Part shown: piece by piece, positions 21,935 through 28,992 of the stretch
How the letters are laid out: each line of letters opens with the position of its first letter
How positions within the stretch are numbered: the first letter of the stretch is position 1
DNA from: a virus
Length of the DNA: 43,976 nucleotides
Direction: 5' to 3' (one strand)
Virus record (IMG/VR): IMGVR_UViG_3300046002_003994
Location: 1 to 43,976 of that record
Notes under the pieces: generated by a model
Seen by the model: the letters and a program-made list of their open reading frames with translations, nothing else
The model's database searches: none
What the model was told of the DNA's origin: nothing
Translations under genes and position numbers: made by a program

Positions 21935-24046
21935 TCAGTCTTTGCGATAGCGCGCGGTTTCAAACCCTGCTGCTGCCAGGGGAATGCCTTTGGCCCAGGG
22001 CGGGGCGATGCTCATCATTTGCCCGAGCTCGTCGGCGTTGAACTCTTCGCGGTCGGGCGTCTCGGTCAGCAGTTCGTCGTGCACCGACAGCACGATCTGG
22101 TAGCCCTTGGCCTCGATCGCGGGCATGTTGTAGGCCAGGATGTCGCGGGCGAAGGCCTGGGTGGCGTTCTCGATCAGCTTGCCGCCGTAGGTCTTGATGC
22201 GGCCCCACTGGCGGGTGTACTGGTTGACGCCGAAGTAGGTGATCTGGCCATCGTCGTCGACGCTCGGGTTGATGTAGCAAAGGTAACGGCCCGAGGGCAG
22301 GCGCAGGCGCAACCAGGCACCATCGCGGCGAGCCTTCAAGTGCTGGCCGACCGGGAACGACTCGCCCGGGTTCTTGATGGCCAGGCGCACGGCCTCACCC
22401 GCAGAAGCCCACAGTGCAGAGGTCGCTGCGTGGGCATCGCGCCAGGCACGCTTGAGCACCTCGCAAGCAACATAGACCTCCATGGTCAGGCCCAGCGTGC
22501 GCTTCTTTTTCTTGGCCCAGCCCCACATGCCCTGCGCGTTCTCGAGCGCTTCGGCCGAGGCCGTGGCCCACACCGCTTTGGCCAGGTCCTCGAGGTCCAT
22601 GTTGTAGACCGCGGCGAAGGTCAAGAACGCAGCGACGCCGCCCTCGTAGCCCAGGCCCAGCTCCATGACCTTGCCGATCTGGCGCTTCTGGCCGGTGGCT
22701 TCCTTGGGGTCGATGTTGAACGATCGGCCGTAGGCCACCTTGTAAAGATCCTCACCCACGCCTGCGTCGAAGTCGGCAAAGGCTTTGAGCTTCCAGCGCT
22801 CACCGGCCAGGTACGCCAGGCCCCGGCCCTCGATGTTGGACAAGTCGGCAATGGTCAGCTTCTTGCCATGGGGTGCCACGATGCAGCCCTGCACGGTGTT
22901 GGCGGTCAGGCGCATGGTGTTGCTGAAGAAGAGCTCGGCGCAGCCTGCCTTGAGCGCTTCGATGCCCTCGTCGATCTGGTCCTGCTTCATGTCAGGTCTG
23001 GGCATATTTTGCGGCTGGAAGATCCGCCCGGCCCAGCGTGCCGTGCGCTGCGCGCCAGCGAACTGCAGCGTGTTGCGCAGGCGGCCGTCGTCGCTGGTCG
23101 CGTTGACCAGGGCCTTGTACTTGGCCGTGCTGGTCTTGGTGGCCTCGAGGCGGATCGACAGCAGCAGCTTCACGCCTTCGGGCAGGTCGGGATCTTCAAC
23201 GCGACGGCGCAGCGTGTCGGCCTTCATGTCGGGCAGGTCGACGCCGTACTCGGCGCAGATGAAGGCGAGCAGCTGGTCGCGCTTGCTGGCGCTGGTCACC
23301 AGGCCGCCGGTGGCCTCGACGACTTCGCGCTTCAGTCGCTTTTGCTCTCGGGCGACGGCGTCGATTGCTGCCACTGCGAGGTCGATATCAACCGCCACCC
23401 CTCGGTCGTTGATTTGCTGGTCCAGATGCCAGAGGGCGAGCTCAGGATGACCGGGTCGGTAATTCCAGGAGGGCAGGCGCTTGCCGATGGCGCGCATGGC
23501 GACGATGTCCTGGCGGCTGTACTCGAGGAACTCGGCCCACTGTTCGGGGTGTGTGATACGGGTGGCCCTTCGCAAAATGCTGTTCTTGGGGCGAGGCTTG
23601 CAGAACAGCTGAATCAGCTCGCGCCCGCGCTTGTCTTTGGCCTTGTCTTCTTCAAGACCAACGATCTGCCCAATCTTATCCAGGCTGCCAGGCAGGCCGT
23701 GCGACATGGCCTGGATCATCGTGTCTTGCCAGCGCTCCACGGGCACGTCGATGCCCCAGCAGTGGCGCAGCAAAGTTCGGTCAAACATGCTGTTGTGCGC
23801 GACAATCGTGATGTCGTCATGGAACCGCGCCCGGTGCAGCAGCATGAACAGTTCGTGCGGGATGTCGTCGTGGTCCGCCGGAGCGGGGCCGATGTGGCTG
23901 CAGTCAACGACCTGCGGTTCGCCGTCGTCGACGGCCCACTGGGCCACGGTGATCTCGGTGCTGGGGTGCTCGGCGTAGCGGTGGGTGCCGTGCGCTTTGA
24001 GATCGCACTCGCTGAAGGTTTCAGTGTCGAGCCAGAGGGTGGTCAT
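21935..24046 (-). CDS. DNA polymerase, family A with 3'-5' exonuclease
   Basis: 703 residues, the replicative polymerase. Proofreading domain: LDTET (Asp7, Glu9), HNSMFD (Asp89) and YSRQD (Asp180). Polymerase motifs: A, ADLSNIEGR (Asp401); B, KRQIGKVMELGLGY (Lys459, Tyr467); C, SVHDEL (His656-Asp657-Glu658). All catalytic residues are present. There is no 5'-3' exonuclease domain. Motif A and B variants match the phage group that occurs with DUF2815 and DUF2800, whose genes lie just upstream. The start overlaps the stop of a 40-codon leader frame, and a 20-bp stem ends 10 nt before the ATG, so translation may be controlled by RNA structure. Confidence 0.95.
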   Translation of the reverse strand: MTTLWLDTETFSECDLKAHGTHRYAEHPSTEITVAQWAVDDGEPQVVDCSHIGPAPADHDDIPHELFMLLHRARFHDDITIVAHNSMFDRTLLRHCWGIDVPVERWQDTMIQAMSHGLPGSLDKIGQIVGLEEDKAKDKRGRELIQLFCKPRPKNSILRRATRITHPEQWAEFLEYSRQDIVAMRAIGKRLPSWNYRPGHPELALWHLDQQINDRGVAVDIDLAVAAIDAVAREQKRLKREVVEATGGLVTSASKRDQLLAFICAEYGVDLPDMKADTLRRRVEDPDLPEGVKLLLSIRLEATKTSTAKYKALVNATSDDGRLRNTLQFAGAQRTARWAGRIFQPQNMPRPDMKQDQIDEGIEALKAGCAELFFSNTMRLTANTVQGCIVAPHGKKLTIADLSNIEGRGLAYLAGERWKLKAFADFDAGVGEDLYKVAYGRSFNIDPKEATGQKRQIGKVMELGLGYEGGVAAFLTFAAVYNMDLEDLAKAVWATASAEALENAQGMWGWAKKKKRTLGLTMEVYVACEVLKRAWRDAHAATSALWASAGEAVRLAIKNPGESFPVGQHLKARRDGAWLRLRLPSGRYLCYINPSVDDDGQITYFGVNQYTRQWGRIKTYGGKLIENATQAFARDILAYNMPAIEAKGYQIVLSVHDELLTETPDREEFNADELGQMMSIAPPWAKGIPLAAAGFETARYRKD

Positions 24047-24165
24047 GTTGGTCTTTCAGTTTTTGGTGAGGGTGCAAGCCAACCACCAAAAGGGTGATCT
24101 CGCGGGCTATGCCCTGGACGTCCTGCACCCTCACCAAAAACTGCCCCGCTATAATCGCGGGGCAA
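24043..24165 (-). CDS. Possible 40-residue leader peptide of DNA polymerase
   Basis: TTG start at 24165 preceded by AAGGAG (24178-24173) with a 7-nt spacer, 40 sense codons, and a stop that overlaps the polymerase ATG as ATGA. The frame runs through both arms of the large inverted repeat (AVFGEG and APSPKT). The combination of a good ribosome binding site, exact coupling and a strong hairpin suggests either a real small gene or a translated leader that melts the hairpin to allow polymerase synthesis. There is no protein family support. Confidence 0.4.
   Translation of the reverse strand: MPRDYSGAVFGEGAGRPGHSPRDHPFGGWLAPSPKTERPT
24057..24143. repeat. 87-bp structured element with perfect 20-bp inverted arms
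   Basis: Arm 1 CAGTTTTTGGTGAGGGTGCA (24057-24076) is the exact reverse complement of 24124-24143. The 47-base interior holds three further small dyads: GGACGTCC, GGGCATAGCCC (minus-strand sense) and CACCCTTTTGGTG, so the whole could fold as a cloverleaf. It lies between the DUF2815 and polymerase genes. Possible roles: RNA switch for polymerase translation, antisense-type regulator, or single-strand origin. Confidence 0.8.
24143..24163 (+). promoter_or_regulatory. Hairpin with a consensus -10 (TATAAT) in its loop
   Basis: GCCCCGC (24143-24149) pairs with GCGGGGC (24157-24163); the loop contains TATAAT (24150-24155) on the plus strand, a perfect -10. No -35 is seen at 16-18 bp. Together with the terminator at 24187-24213 it could define a short plus-strand RNA. 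Confidence 0.45.
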
Positions 24166-24213
24166 GTTGCTTCTCCTTGTGGTTTTAGGCCCGCCTCACA
24201 GCGGGCCTTTTTT
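24162..24213 (+). ncRNA. Possible about 50-nt antisense RNA opposing the polymerase leader
   Basis: From the expected start of the TATAAT element to the end of a strong terminator there is no open frame. The RNA would contain CTTCTCCTTGTGG, which is antisense to the AAGGAG ribosome binding site of the 24043-24165 leader frame. It could therefore limit polymerase synthesis. The promoter lacks a -35 and the transcript is unproven. Confidence 0.35.
24187..24213 (+). terminator. Rho-independent terminator (plus-strand orientation)
   Basis: AGGCCCGC (24187-24194), loop CTCACA, GCGGGCCT (24201-24208), then TTTTTT. The T run is on the plus strand, against the flanking minus-strand genes. In the minus direction the hairpin is followed only by TAAAACC, so it would be weak there. 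Confidence 0.8.
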
Positions 24214-24216
24214 CGT

Positions 24217-24795
24217 TCAGGCGAAGTCGTCAGCGCCTGCGCCTTCGGTGACTTCCTCGAACTCATCCGCATCGGCTGGGCGGCCAGCGCTGAAGCTGTC
24301 GCCGTCGGCGTAGAACTGGATGCCACGCAGCTGGGCGTTGATGCGCTGGCCGTAACCGTTGTCCTGCGCCCACAGCTCGATCGATGCGTTGACGAAGCAG
24401 CCAGCGTAGGGGCGGCCAGACTTGGCAGACAGCGGGCTGCGATCGCGGTCGATCACGGTCGGTGCCGCATTCTCCTGGGCGGCAGCGCTCACAAAAAAGT
24501 TGCCGGGGAAACCGTCGTACTTGCTCTTGGTGTCGCCGTCGTGCAGCGCCAGCTTGTCCTGCTTGTCCAGGCCACGCACAATGGCGGCGGCCTTGTCGCG
24601 CCACTTCTCTTTGGCGATCGCGTCCTGGGCGGCGCGGATCTCAGCGATCTGTGGGTGGTCAGGGTCGAGCAGCAGGGTGGCGCTGAAACGGGGCTTGCCT
24701 TCACCGTTCACGGTGGTGGCCTCGAACAGGTTGGGGAATGCCAGGCGCACGTTTTTCAGGAGGATGCGGCCGATGGGTTTGGATTGCGTAGACAT
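24217..24795 (-). CDS. DUF2815 ssDNA-binding protein
   Basis: 192 residues. N-terminal ILLKNVRLAFPNLFEA and KPRFSATLLLD, then GNFFVSAAAQ, RPYAGCFVNASIELWAQ and the strand RGIQFYADGD are the usual DUF2815 landmarks; the family acts as phage single-stranded DNA-binding protein with an OB fold. The acidic C-terminus (DEFEEVTEGAGADDFA) resembles SSB tails that recruit partner proteins. It lies between the Gp49-like gene and the polymerase, the usual arrangement. A small spacer with GAAAGG before ATG serves as ribosome binding site. Confidence 0.9.
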   Translation of the reverse strand: MSTQSKPIGRILLKNVRLAFPNLFEATTVNGEGKPRFSATLLLDPDHPQIAEIRAAQDAIAKEKWRDKAAAIVRGLDKQDKLALHDGDTKSKYDGFPGNFFVSAAAQENAAPTVIDRDRSPLSAKSGRPYAGCFVNASIELWAQDNGYGQRINAQLRGIQFYADGDSFSAGRPADADEFEEVTEGAGADDFA

Positions 24796-24814
24796 GGAGA
24801 TTTCCTTTCAGGGT

Positions 24815-25096
24815 TTACAGAGTGGATTGGTAGCGGCGTTCAGCAAGCAGGTAGCCCTCGAGCGGCCAGCACTTGTTGATGGCGTCTTCGTAGGCGTACT
24901 TCTCGCCCAGTGCCTGGTTGTACTTGGTTGGGTCTACACAGGCGCTGGTGCCCAGGACGGTGTAGCCGTTGACCATGCGCAGCTGGCAAACGGTTGTTGT
25001 CGTGCCTGGCAGCACGGAGTAAATGGTCTCAGTGACGCGGGCGATGATGTCGTTCAACGTCACGCTGGTCGGCAGGGTTTCGATGTGCTCTTGCAT
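24815..25096 (-). CDS. Phage Gp49/Gp66-family protein
   Basis: 93 residues. The pattern TTTTVCQLRMVNGYTVLG, SACVDPTKYNQALGEKYAY and INKCWPLEGYLLAERR matches the Gp49/66 family: small phage proteins of unknown function with a conserved Cys, an N-x-x-x-G-x-x-A-Y centre and an EGY-L tail. The leader CTGAAAGACCAAC before ATG is the same as that of the polymerase gene. It lies between the DUF2800 and DUF2815 genes, suggesting a DNA-metabolism role. Confidence 0.85.
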   Translation of the reverse strand: MQEHIETLPTSVTLNDIIARVTETIYSVLPGTTTTVCQLRMVNGYTVLGTSACVDPTKYNQALGEKYAYEDAINKCWPLEGYLLAERRYQSTL

Positions 25097-25105
25097 GTTG
25101 GTCTT

Positions 25106-26383
25106 TCAGGCTAAATCGTCGACAGGGGTCACGTCGGTGAAGTCATCAACGACCGGCGTGACCACCAGGGCCGGGCGTGAATCGGTTGCGGGGGCCACAT
25201 GTGGCTTGCCCTCGGATTGGGTGATCAGTGACTGCAGCTTGGGCCACTGACGCGGGCCAATCGTCCCGGCCTTGGCCAACTTGTCGGCGGTGGTCGGGCT
25301 GATCAACTTGAAGTCGTACATGTCCTCAAGCTTGACGCGCATGGTCTTGAGGGTTTCCTCTGCGACCTTCGCGTCGGCCCACTGGCGCGCGCCCTTCTTG
25401 CCTTGCACCAGCTTGAAGCCGGGCACGTTATCGCCAGCCAGCAGGCGGCGCTCGGTCTCGGCGCGCACAGACTTTAGCCAGTCCTCGATGAGGTCCGCTT
25501 TTTCCATGATCATCGACAGCCAGGCGGCGTCGTTGTCCCCGTCCTTTTCGACTGGCACGGGATCGGTGAACTCGTCAGGCGACGCAGGAGCCCCAAACTC
25601 ACAGATGGTGTCGAGCGCTTCGTTGCGCAGCGCAGGGCAGGTGGCCTTGGCGCGGCAGAACTTGCAGGCCTTCTCGCTGGGGCGAAGGTAGGTCCGATCC
25701 CACTCGTCGGTTTGATCGTTCCACACCGGCAGCGCTGCGTTGATGCAAGTGATCACCGCGCTGCGTGCAGTCGACCGGCCCCAGGCCTCGAGCTCCTCGA
25801 CAGAGCAGTCCCACTCACTGGGCGCGCGCTTGATGCGTGGCTGGCTGATGGCCATGCGCACGGTCTCGAAGTCGGCGACCAGGCCGTGATAGGCCTGCAG
25901 CGCGCCCAGGCCGTACAGGCTCATCTGCGGGTTGCGCTTGGCGTCGACCTCGACACCCATGCCGTACTTGAAGTCGACGACAATCACCTCGGTGCCACGG
26001 CACACGATCACGTCGGCGGTGCCCCAGGCCTCCTGCTCAGGCACGCTCAGGTATGTCGAATAATTGACACGGATGTCGGCAAAGATCGTGCCGTCGTCGC
26101 CCTTGAGGTCGTTGGCGTAGTCGACGCAGACCTGGACGTGACCGGCCATGTCTTGGTCGACCTCGAACACAAAGCCATCGGCTTCGATCACGCGCCCGAT
26201 GTAGGCGGTAGCGGGGCGCTCTTCCTGCAGTGCCCAGGTCAGGACCTGGTGCGCAGCGGTGCCCTCGGCAGCGTACTTGCTGGTGTTGTCAGGCTTGCCC
26301 TGCTCGAGCACCTTCTTGCCCGGGCAAAGCATGATCGACTCGAAGCCCGAGGCCGACCACTTGCTGTGTGCGGGGGCGGTCAT
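25106..26383 (-). CDS. DUF2800 PD-(D/E)XK nuclease, Cas4/RecB-like
   Basis: 425 residues. RecB-type nuclease motifs: AAEGTAAH (Glu40, His45), GTADVIV (Asp124), VVDFKYG (Asp137, Lys139), and QMSLYG (motif QxxxY). Four cysteines, Cys20 near the N-terminus plus Cys240, Cys243 and Cys249 (CKFCRAKATC), match the iron-sulfur cluster arrangement of Cas4 and AddB. It probably acts as an exonuclease in recombination-dependent replication, with DUF2815 as ssDNA partner. The C-terminal 120 residues are helical with an acidic tail (VVDDFTDVTPVDDLA). Confidence 0.9.
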   Translation of the reverse strand: MTAPAHSKWSASGFESIMLCPGKKVLEQGKPDNTSKYAAEGTAAHQVLTWALQEERPATAYIGRVIEADGFVFEVDQDMAGHVQVCVDYANDLKGDDGTIFADIRVNYSTYLSVPEQEAWGTADVIVCRGTEVIVVDFKYGMGVEVDAKRNPQMSLYGLGALQAYHGLVADFETVRMAISQPRIKRAPSEWDCSVEELEAWGRSTARSAVITCINAALPVWNDQTDEWDRTYLRPSEKACKFCRAKATCPALRNEALDTICEFGAPASPDEFTDPVPVEKDGDNDAAWLSMIMEKADLIEDWLKSVRAETERRLLAGDNVPGFKLVQGKKGARQWADAKVAEETLKTMRVKLEDMYDFKLISPTTADKLAKAGTIGPRQWPKLQSLITQSEGKPHVAPATDSRPALVVTPVVDDFTDVTPVDDLA

Positions 26384-26613
26384 CAGTTGCCCCCGATCCG
26401 GATGCCGGTCTCAAGGCGGCCCGGTGTGCCGCGCAGGGCCAAAGCCATTTCCTTGAGGGCGTCGGCCTGGCGTGCGGAGGCCTCGGCCAGCGCGGCGATG
26501 GCTGCGGCGGCGGACTCACTGCACGAAGCGGCCTCAGCCGTGAACGTGCAGTTGCTGATCACCGTTCCGGCGGCCGGTGCGGGCGTTGGTGCGGGTTTTT
26601 TCTTGGCAACCAT
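26383..26613 (-). CDS. Small Ala-rich hypothetical protein
   Basis: 76 residues from ATG at 26613. Basic Pro/Ala N-terminus (MVAKKKPAPTPAPAAG), a short CTFTAEAASC segment and a helical part (AIAALAEASARQADALKEM). It overlaps the DUF2800 start by 1 bp and lies 2 bp after the preceding gene. The frame is open upstream, but the ATG after the neighbour's stop is the natural start. Function unknown. Confidence 0.6.
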   Translation of the reverse strand: MVAKKKPAPTPAPAAGTVISNCTFTAEAASCSESAAAAIAALAEASARQADALKEMALALRGTPGRLETGIRIGGN

Positions 26614-26615
26614 GA

Positions 26616-27143
26616 TCAGGCAGCCTCGAGCTCGGTCAGCTTGTCGGTCACGGCGGCCAGGGCGTCGGCCCACTTGGCCTCGGGCAGTTCCTTGAACGTC
26701 TTCACACCGAAGGAACCGGCCACGGCAGCAGCTGCTTCACGGCTCTTACCAGCCAAGGCGAAGACGGCCTTCTGCAGAGTGGGATAGTCGACTGATTTCG
26801 AGGCCTCGACGGAGGAGGCAGTCTGTGCAGCGGTCGCTTCCTGTGTGGAAGGTCCCGCAGCAGCGTTTCCCTCACTTGCACCACTTGCAGCGGCAGAGCT
26901 CGCTGTGGGGGATGTGTCCGAAACGGGGGTCTTCTTGTCGGACACAGCGGGCTTCGTTGCAGTACCGGGGGAAGTTGCAGTGGCCGCAGCCTTCTGTGCT
27001 TTTGGGGCAGGCTTGGTCTCCTGCACAGCTTCTGGCTCAGGCTGCTCGGCAGCTGGACCGCCGACCAGGGCGGTGGACGGGATGTCCAGCAGCGCCTGGC
27101 GGGCTGCCTCGATGGACTTGAAGTTGAGGGTGATTGCAATCAC
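26616..27143 (-). CDS. Hypothetical protein with Ala/Thr/Ser-rich linker
   Basis: 175 residues, GTG start at 27143 with AAAGGA 9 nt before it. A short N-terminal strand-helix (IAITLNFKSIEAARQALLDI) is followed by about 80 residues of disordered Ala/Pro/Thr/Ser linker and a C-terminal helical domain (ASKSVDYPTLQKAVFALAG, SFGVKTFKELPEAKWADAL). The build, two small domains joined by a flexible tether, is seen in phage adaptor proteins. First gene after the 27175 promoter. No family recognised. Confidence 0.7.
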   Translation of the reverse strand: MIAITLNFKSIEAARQALLDIPSTALVGGPAAEQPEPEAVQETKPAPKAQKAAATATSPGTATKPAVSDKKTPVSDTSPTASSAAASGASEGNAAAGPSTQEATAAQTASSVEASKSVDYPTLQKAVFALAGKSREAAAAVAGSFGVKTFKELPEAKWADALAAVTDKLTELEAA

Positions 27144-27174
27144 GGTGCTTTCCTTTAGCGGTTGAGAAAATTAG

Positions 27175-27192
27175 ATTGTAGCGTCTGCTACA
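27175..27192 (-). promoter_or_regulatory. Early promoter with perfect dyad
   Basis: On the minus strand the -10 is TACAAT (27180-27175), preceded by CGC rather than TGC. TGTAGC (27177-27182) and GCTACA (27187-27192) form a perfect inverted repeat with a 4-bp centre. It drives the nuclease/SSB/polymerase operon from 27143. Confidence 0.6.
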
Positions 27193-27207
27193 GCCTTAGG
27201 GAAATTT

Positions 27208-27306
27208 TTAATTGGGCCGCCACACAAGCAGATCCATCAGCAGGGTGCCGATCAGGAAGGCAAGCAGGAGCACGCGCGAGGCGAGCTGGGCAGGGGTGTA
27301 GTTCAT
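27208..27306 (-). CDS. 32-residue membrane peptide
   Basis: MNYTPAQLASRV is followed by a single hydrophobic span (LLLAFLIGTLLMDLLVW) and RPN. The ATG overlaps the stop of the upstream gene (ATGA). It ends about 15 bp before the 27175 promoter dyad. Small single-span phage peptides of this kind often act on host membrane proteins, but nothing specific can be said. Confidence 0.55.
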   Translation of the reverse strand: MNYTPAQLASRVLLLAFLIGTLLMDLLVWRPN

Positions 27307-27542
27307 GGCAGGGTGCTTTCTGTGTGGAGGTCTACATAGTCGATGGCGTCGCGCAGGTGCAGCAGGTCGCCATGGAGGCGGTACAGCGTGATCACGGTGT
27401 CGACGGCCTGGGCCTTGGGGTGCTTGCGGTTATCCCGCAGCCACTGCAGGACGATCTTCTCGTTCAGTTCGTTGCGCAGGCGGACCAGGTGCCCGTGGGC
27501 GGTGCGGGCAGCGCTGAGCTGGTAGTCGGTGGTGGTCAGCAT
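27303..27542 (-). CDS. Small helical hypothetical protein
   Basis: 79 residues, almost wholly helical and charged (LVRLRNELNEKIVLQWLRDN, AVDTVITLYRLHGDLLHLRD). GAAAGG lies 9 nt before ATG. The second gene after the 27800 promoter. No membrane segment or known motif. Confidence 0.7.
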   Translation of the reverse strand: MLTTTDYQLSAARTAHGHLVRLRNELNEKIVLQWLRDNRKHPKAQAVDTVITLYRLHGDLLHLRDAIDYVDLHTESTLP

Positions 27543-27552
27543 GGCCAGCCTT

Positions 27553-27771
27553 TCAGGTTCCGTAGGTTGCCCAGGCGGGCAGGCTGTTAAAGAAGCGGCG
27601 GGCGGTGCCCAGCTGGCCGACGGTCAGGTGGTTGTCGCGCAGGTCCTCGAGCTCGACAATCTCGTCGCGGTACGCGGCGACCTGGCGCACGTTGAACGGG
27701 CTGGCCGGGGCCTGCTCAATGGCAGCGATGAGCCGTTGCAGGAAGGTGATGGTGTTGTCGATGTCTGGCAT
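27553..27771 (-). CDS. Small helical hypothetical protein
   Basis: 72 residues, helical (TITFLQRLIAAIEQAPA, YRDEIVELEDLRDNHL) with a final aromatic segment (RRFFNSLPAWATYG). It is the first gene of the leftward early operon, 22 bp from the predicted transcription start of the 27800 promoter. No clear Shine-Dalgarno. Function unknown. Confidence 0.7.
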   Translation of the reverse strand: MPDIDNTITFLQRLIAAIEQAPASPFNVRQVAAYRDEIVELEDLRDNHLTVGQLGTARRFFNSLPAWATYGT

Positions 27772-27799
27772 GGATTTGCATCTTAGTTGGCGATGATGA

Positions 27800-27817
27800 A
27801 TTGTAGCAGATGCTAAA
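27800..27817 (-). promoter_or_regulatory. Early leftward promoter with operator-like dyad
   Basis: On the minus strand TTTAGCATCTGCTACAAT, identical over 18 bp to the promoter at 21917-21934. Extended -10 TGC-TACAAT (27805-27800) overlapped by TAGCA-TC-TGCTA. It follows the terminator of the repressor operon and opens the leftward gene set. Confidence 0.7.
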
Positions 27818-27825
27818 ACTCACGC

Positions 27826-27856
27826 CCAAAATAAAACCCCTGCTCACAACAGGGGC
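27826..27856 (-). terminator. Terminator of the repressor operon
   Basis: On the minus strand CCCCTG (27855-27850 complement), 7-nt loop, CAGGGG, then TTTTATTTT. It separates the repressor unit (28452-27878) from the leftward early promoter 10 bp further on. Confidence 0.8.
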
Positions 27857-27877
27857 TTTACTCAGTAACCACGCAGA

Positions 27878-28042
27878 TCAGCGCAGCAACAAGAATAACC
27901 CCACCACCCCGCAGGCGCACGCCGCGCTGCACATGTAGAACATCACCCGCACCTTGCCGCGCAGGTCCTCAATCGGGTCCTCGTACAGGCCGCCGTGCTG
28001 CACCAGGTAAGCAATCCGCTGCTTGATTTGTTCGTCGTTCAT
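27878..28042 (-). CDS. 54-residue membrane protein cotranscribed with the repressor
   Basis: MNDEQIKQRIAYLVQHGG, an acidic linker (LYEDPIEDLRGK), then a C-terminal hydrophobic helix rich in Cys and Ala (VMFYMCSAACACGVVGLFLLL). The ATG overlaps the repressor stop (ATGA), and the terminator follows 22 bp after its stop. Being expressed with the switch regulator suggests an immunity or exclusion role, which is inference. Confidence 0.6.
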   Translation of the reverse strand: MNDEQIKQRIAYLVQHGGLYEDPIEDLRGKVRVMFYMCSAACACGVVGLFLLLR

Positions 28043-28452
28043 CGAATCAGTCCTATGAGTTTTTGGATGAAGGGTTCGTCAACGCGGCCCGTGAGTTTGG
28101 TGTGTTCGTAGGCCAGGCCGACCAGATTCGCATAAGCATCGGGATCTGGTTTTAGACCTGCGTCACGGATTGCAGCAGCCACTGCGCGCACGCAGGCCGA
28201 GAGCGTTTCCTCGTCCACCTGGCGGCCGTTGCCTGCGTGCTCCTGGTCGAGCCAGCCGATGGGCAGGCCGAGCTTGCCCTCCATCTCGCGGGCCACCTTC
28301 TCGCTGATCTCGCGCGAGGGGTTGGGCCCGGCCAGCTGGGCAATGTAGCTGCCGTTGGTGTGGCCCAGCTTCTTGGCCATGCTGGTCGGCCCGCCCCACT
28401 GGGTCATCAGGGCGCGCAGGTTTTCCCGGCGTTGGTCGTAGACGGATCTCAT
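28039..28452 (-). CDS. HTH transcriptional regulator (repressor-like side of the switch)
   Basis: 137 residues from ATG at 28452. N-terminal helix-turn-helix of the XRE type: RRENLRALMTQWGGPTSMA, KKLGHTNGSYIAQLAG as recognition part, then REISEKVAREMEGKLGLPIGWL, the usual link seen in phage repressors. The C-terminal 60 residues are helical (LSACVRAVAAAIRDAGLK, PFIQKLIGLIR), probably for oligomerisation. There is no LexA-type Ser-Lys protease domain, so induction by RecA cleavage is not expected. The predicted start of transcription coincides with the ATG (leaderless). It faces a Cro-like gene across 67 bp. Confidence 0.82.
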   Translation of the reverse strand: MRSVYDQRRENLRALMTQWGGPTSMAKKLGHTNGSYIAQLAGPNPSREISEKVAREMEGKLGLPIGWLDQEHAGNGRQVDEETLSACVRAVAAAIRDAGLKPDPDAYANLVGLAYEHTKLTGRVDEPFIQKLIGLIR

Positions 28453-28519
28453 AGCCCGGCAGGGTAGCAAACAGACGCAGCTTGCTGCAATACCTTTACA
28501 CCCTGCTAAAATCCCGCGC
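28453..28519. promoter_or_regulatory. Divergent switch region with two extended -10 promoters
   Basis: Plus strand: TGC-TAAAAT (28504-28512), 7 nt before the ATG at 28520; TTGCTG at 28482-28487 is a loose -35 at 19 bp. Minus strand: TGC-TACCCT (28469-28461), 8 nt before the ATG at 28452; TTGCAG is a possible -35 at 18 bp. A dyad GCAGC-TT-GCTGC (28477-28488) lies between them. Both transcripts would start at or next to the initiation codon. Confidence 0.65.
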
Positions 28520-28846
28520 ATGAAAACCATTACCTCCATGAAGGCCTGGATGGCCGCCGCCACCGTTGACGAGCAAGAGCTCCTGGCCGAGCGCGTGGGC
28601 ACCACCCGCGGCATGCTCTACCAGTACGCGGGCGGGCACCGCACGGCCAGCGCCGAGCGCGCCGGGGCGATCGAGCGCTCCACCGCCGAGATGCACAAGG
28701 CCAGCAAAGGCCGACTGCCCAAGATCTATCGCACCGACCTGTCCGAGGCCTGCCTGCAGTGTGAGTACGCGCAGAAGTGCCTCAAGGGCCAGGCGGTGAT
28801 CAGTGAATTCCCAATCGTTGATTCACGACAACTGGAGCTTTTATGA
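28520..28846 (+). CDS. Cro-like HTH regulator with C-terminal CxxC
   Basis: 108 residues. N-terminal YdaS/Cro-like HTH: MKAWMAAATVDEQELLAERV then GTTRGMLYQYAGGHRTASAE, AGAIERST. The C-terminus holds CLQCEYAQKC, three cysteines that may bind zinc, and a hydrophobic tail. Such proteins oppose the lysogenic-type repressor in lambda-like switches, and this one is divergent from the HTH gene at 28452. Predicted to be leaderless. It is the first gene of the rightward early operon leading to the primase. Confidence 0.82.
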   Translation: MKTITSMKAWMAAATVDEQELLAERVGTTRGMLYQYAGGHRTASAERAGAIERSTAEMHKASKGRLPKIYRTDLSEACLQCEYAQKCLKGQAVISEFPIVDSRQLELL

Positions 28847-28992
28847 GCTGGTGGCAAGTCTTGATCCTGTGCTGGGCCTGCTACATGGCGGGCTTCGCCA
28901 CGGCCGCCCTGATGGCCGCTGCGCGCGACGATGAACTGATCCGCGAGCACAACCTCGAGGCCCTGCGTTCGGCAGGGTTAAACGATGATTGA
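28843..28992 (+). CDS. 49-residue single-span membrane protein
   Basis: MSWWQVLILCWACYMAGFAT begins a transmembrane helix that continues to about residue 26 (AALMAAA), followed by an acidic/charged tail (RDDELIREHNLEALRSAG). ATGA overlap with the Cro-like gene and an 8-bp overlap with the next gene mark it as a coupled operon member. Function unknown. Confidence 0.6.
   Translation: MSWWQVLILCWACYMAGFATAALMAAARDDELIREHNLEALRSAGLNDD

Noticed and set aside
22019-24097. Long plus-strand open frame opposite DNA polymerase
   Set aside because: A shadow of the polymerase gene with biased composition; all polymerase motifs are on the minus strand. The same applies to 18415-19965 opposite the helicase.
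24057-24143. tRNA gene because of the cloverleaf-like dyads
   Set aside because: The 20-bp acceptor-like stem is far too long, and no anticodon arm or T-loop sequence is present.
24057-24143. Insertion sequence or MITE with terminal inverted repeats
   Set aside because: There is no target-site duplication outside the arms, no second copy in the window and no transposase; the coupled leader frame fits the location better.
25106-26383. Cas4 of a CRISPR system
   Set aside because: The nuclease is Cas4-like in motifs but its length and neighbours (Gp49, DUF2815, polymerase) fit the phage DUF2800 replication set.
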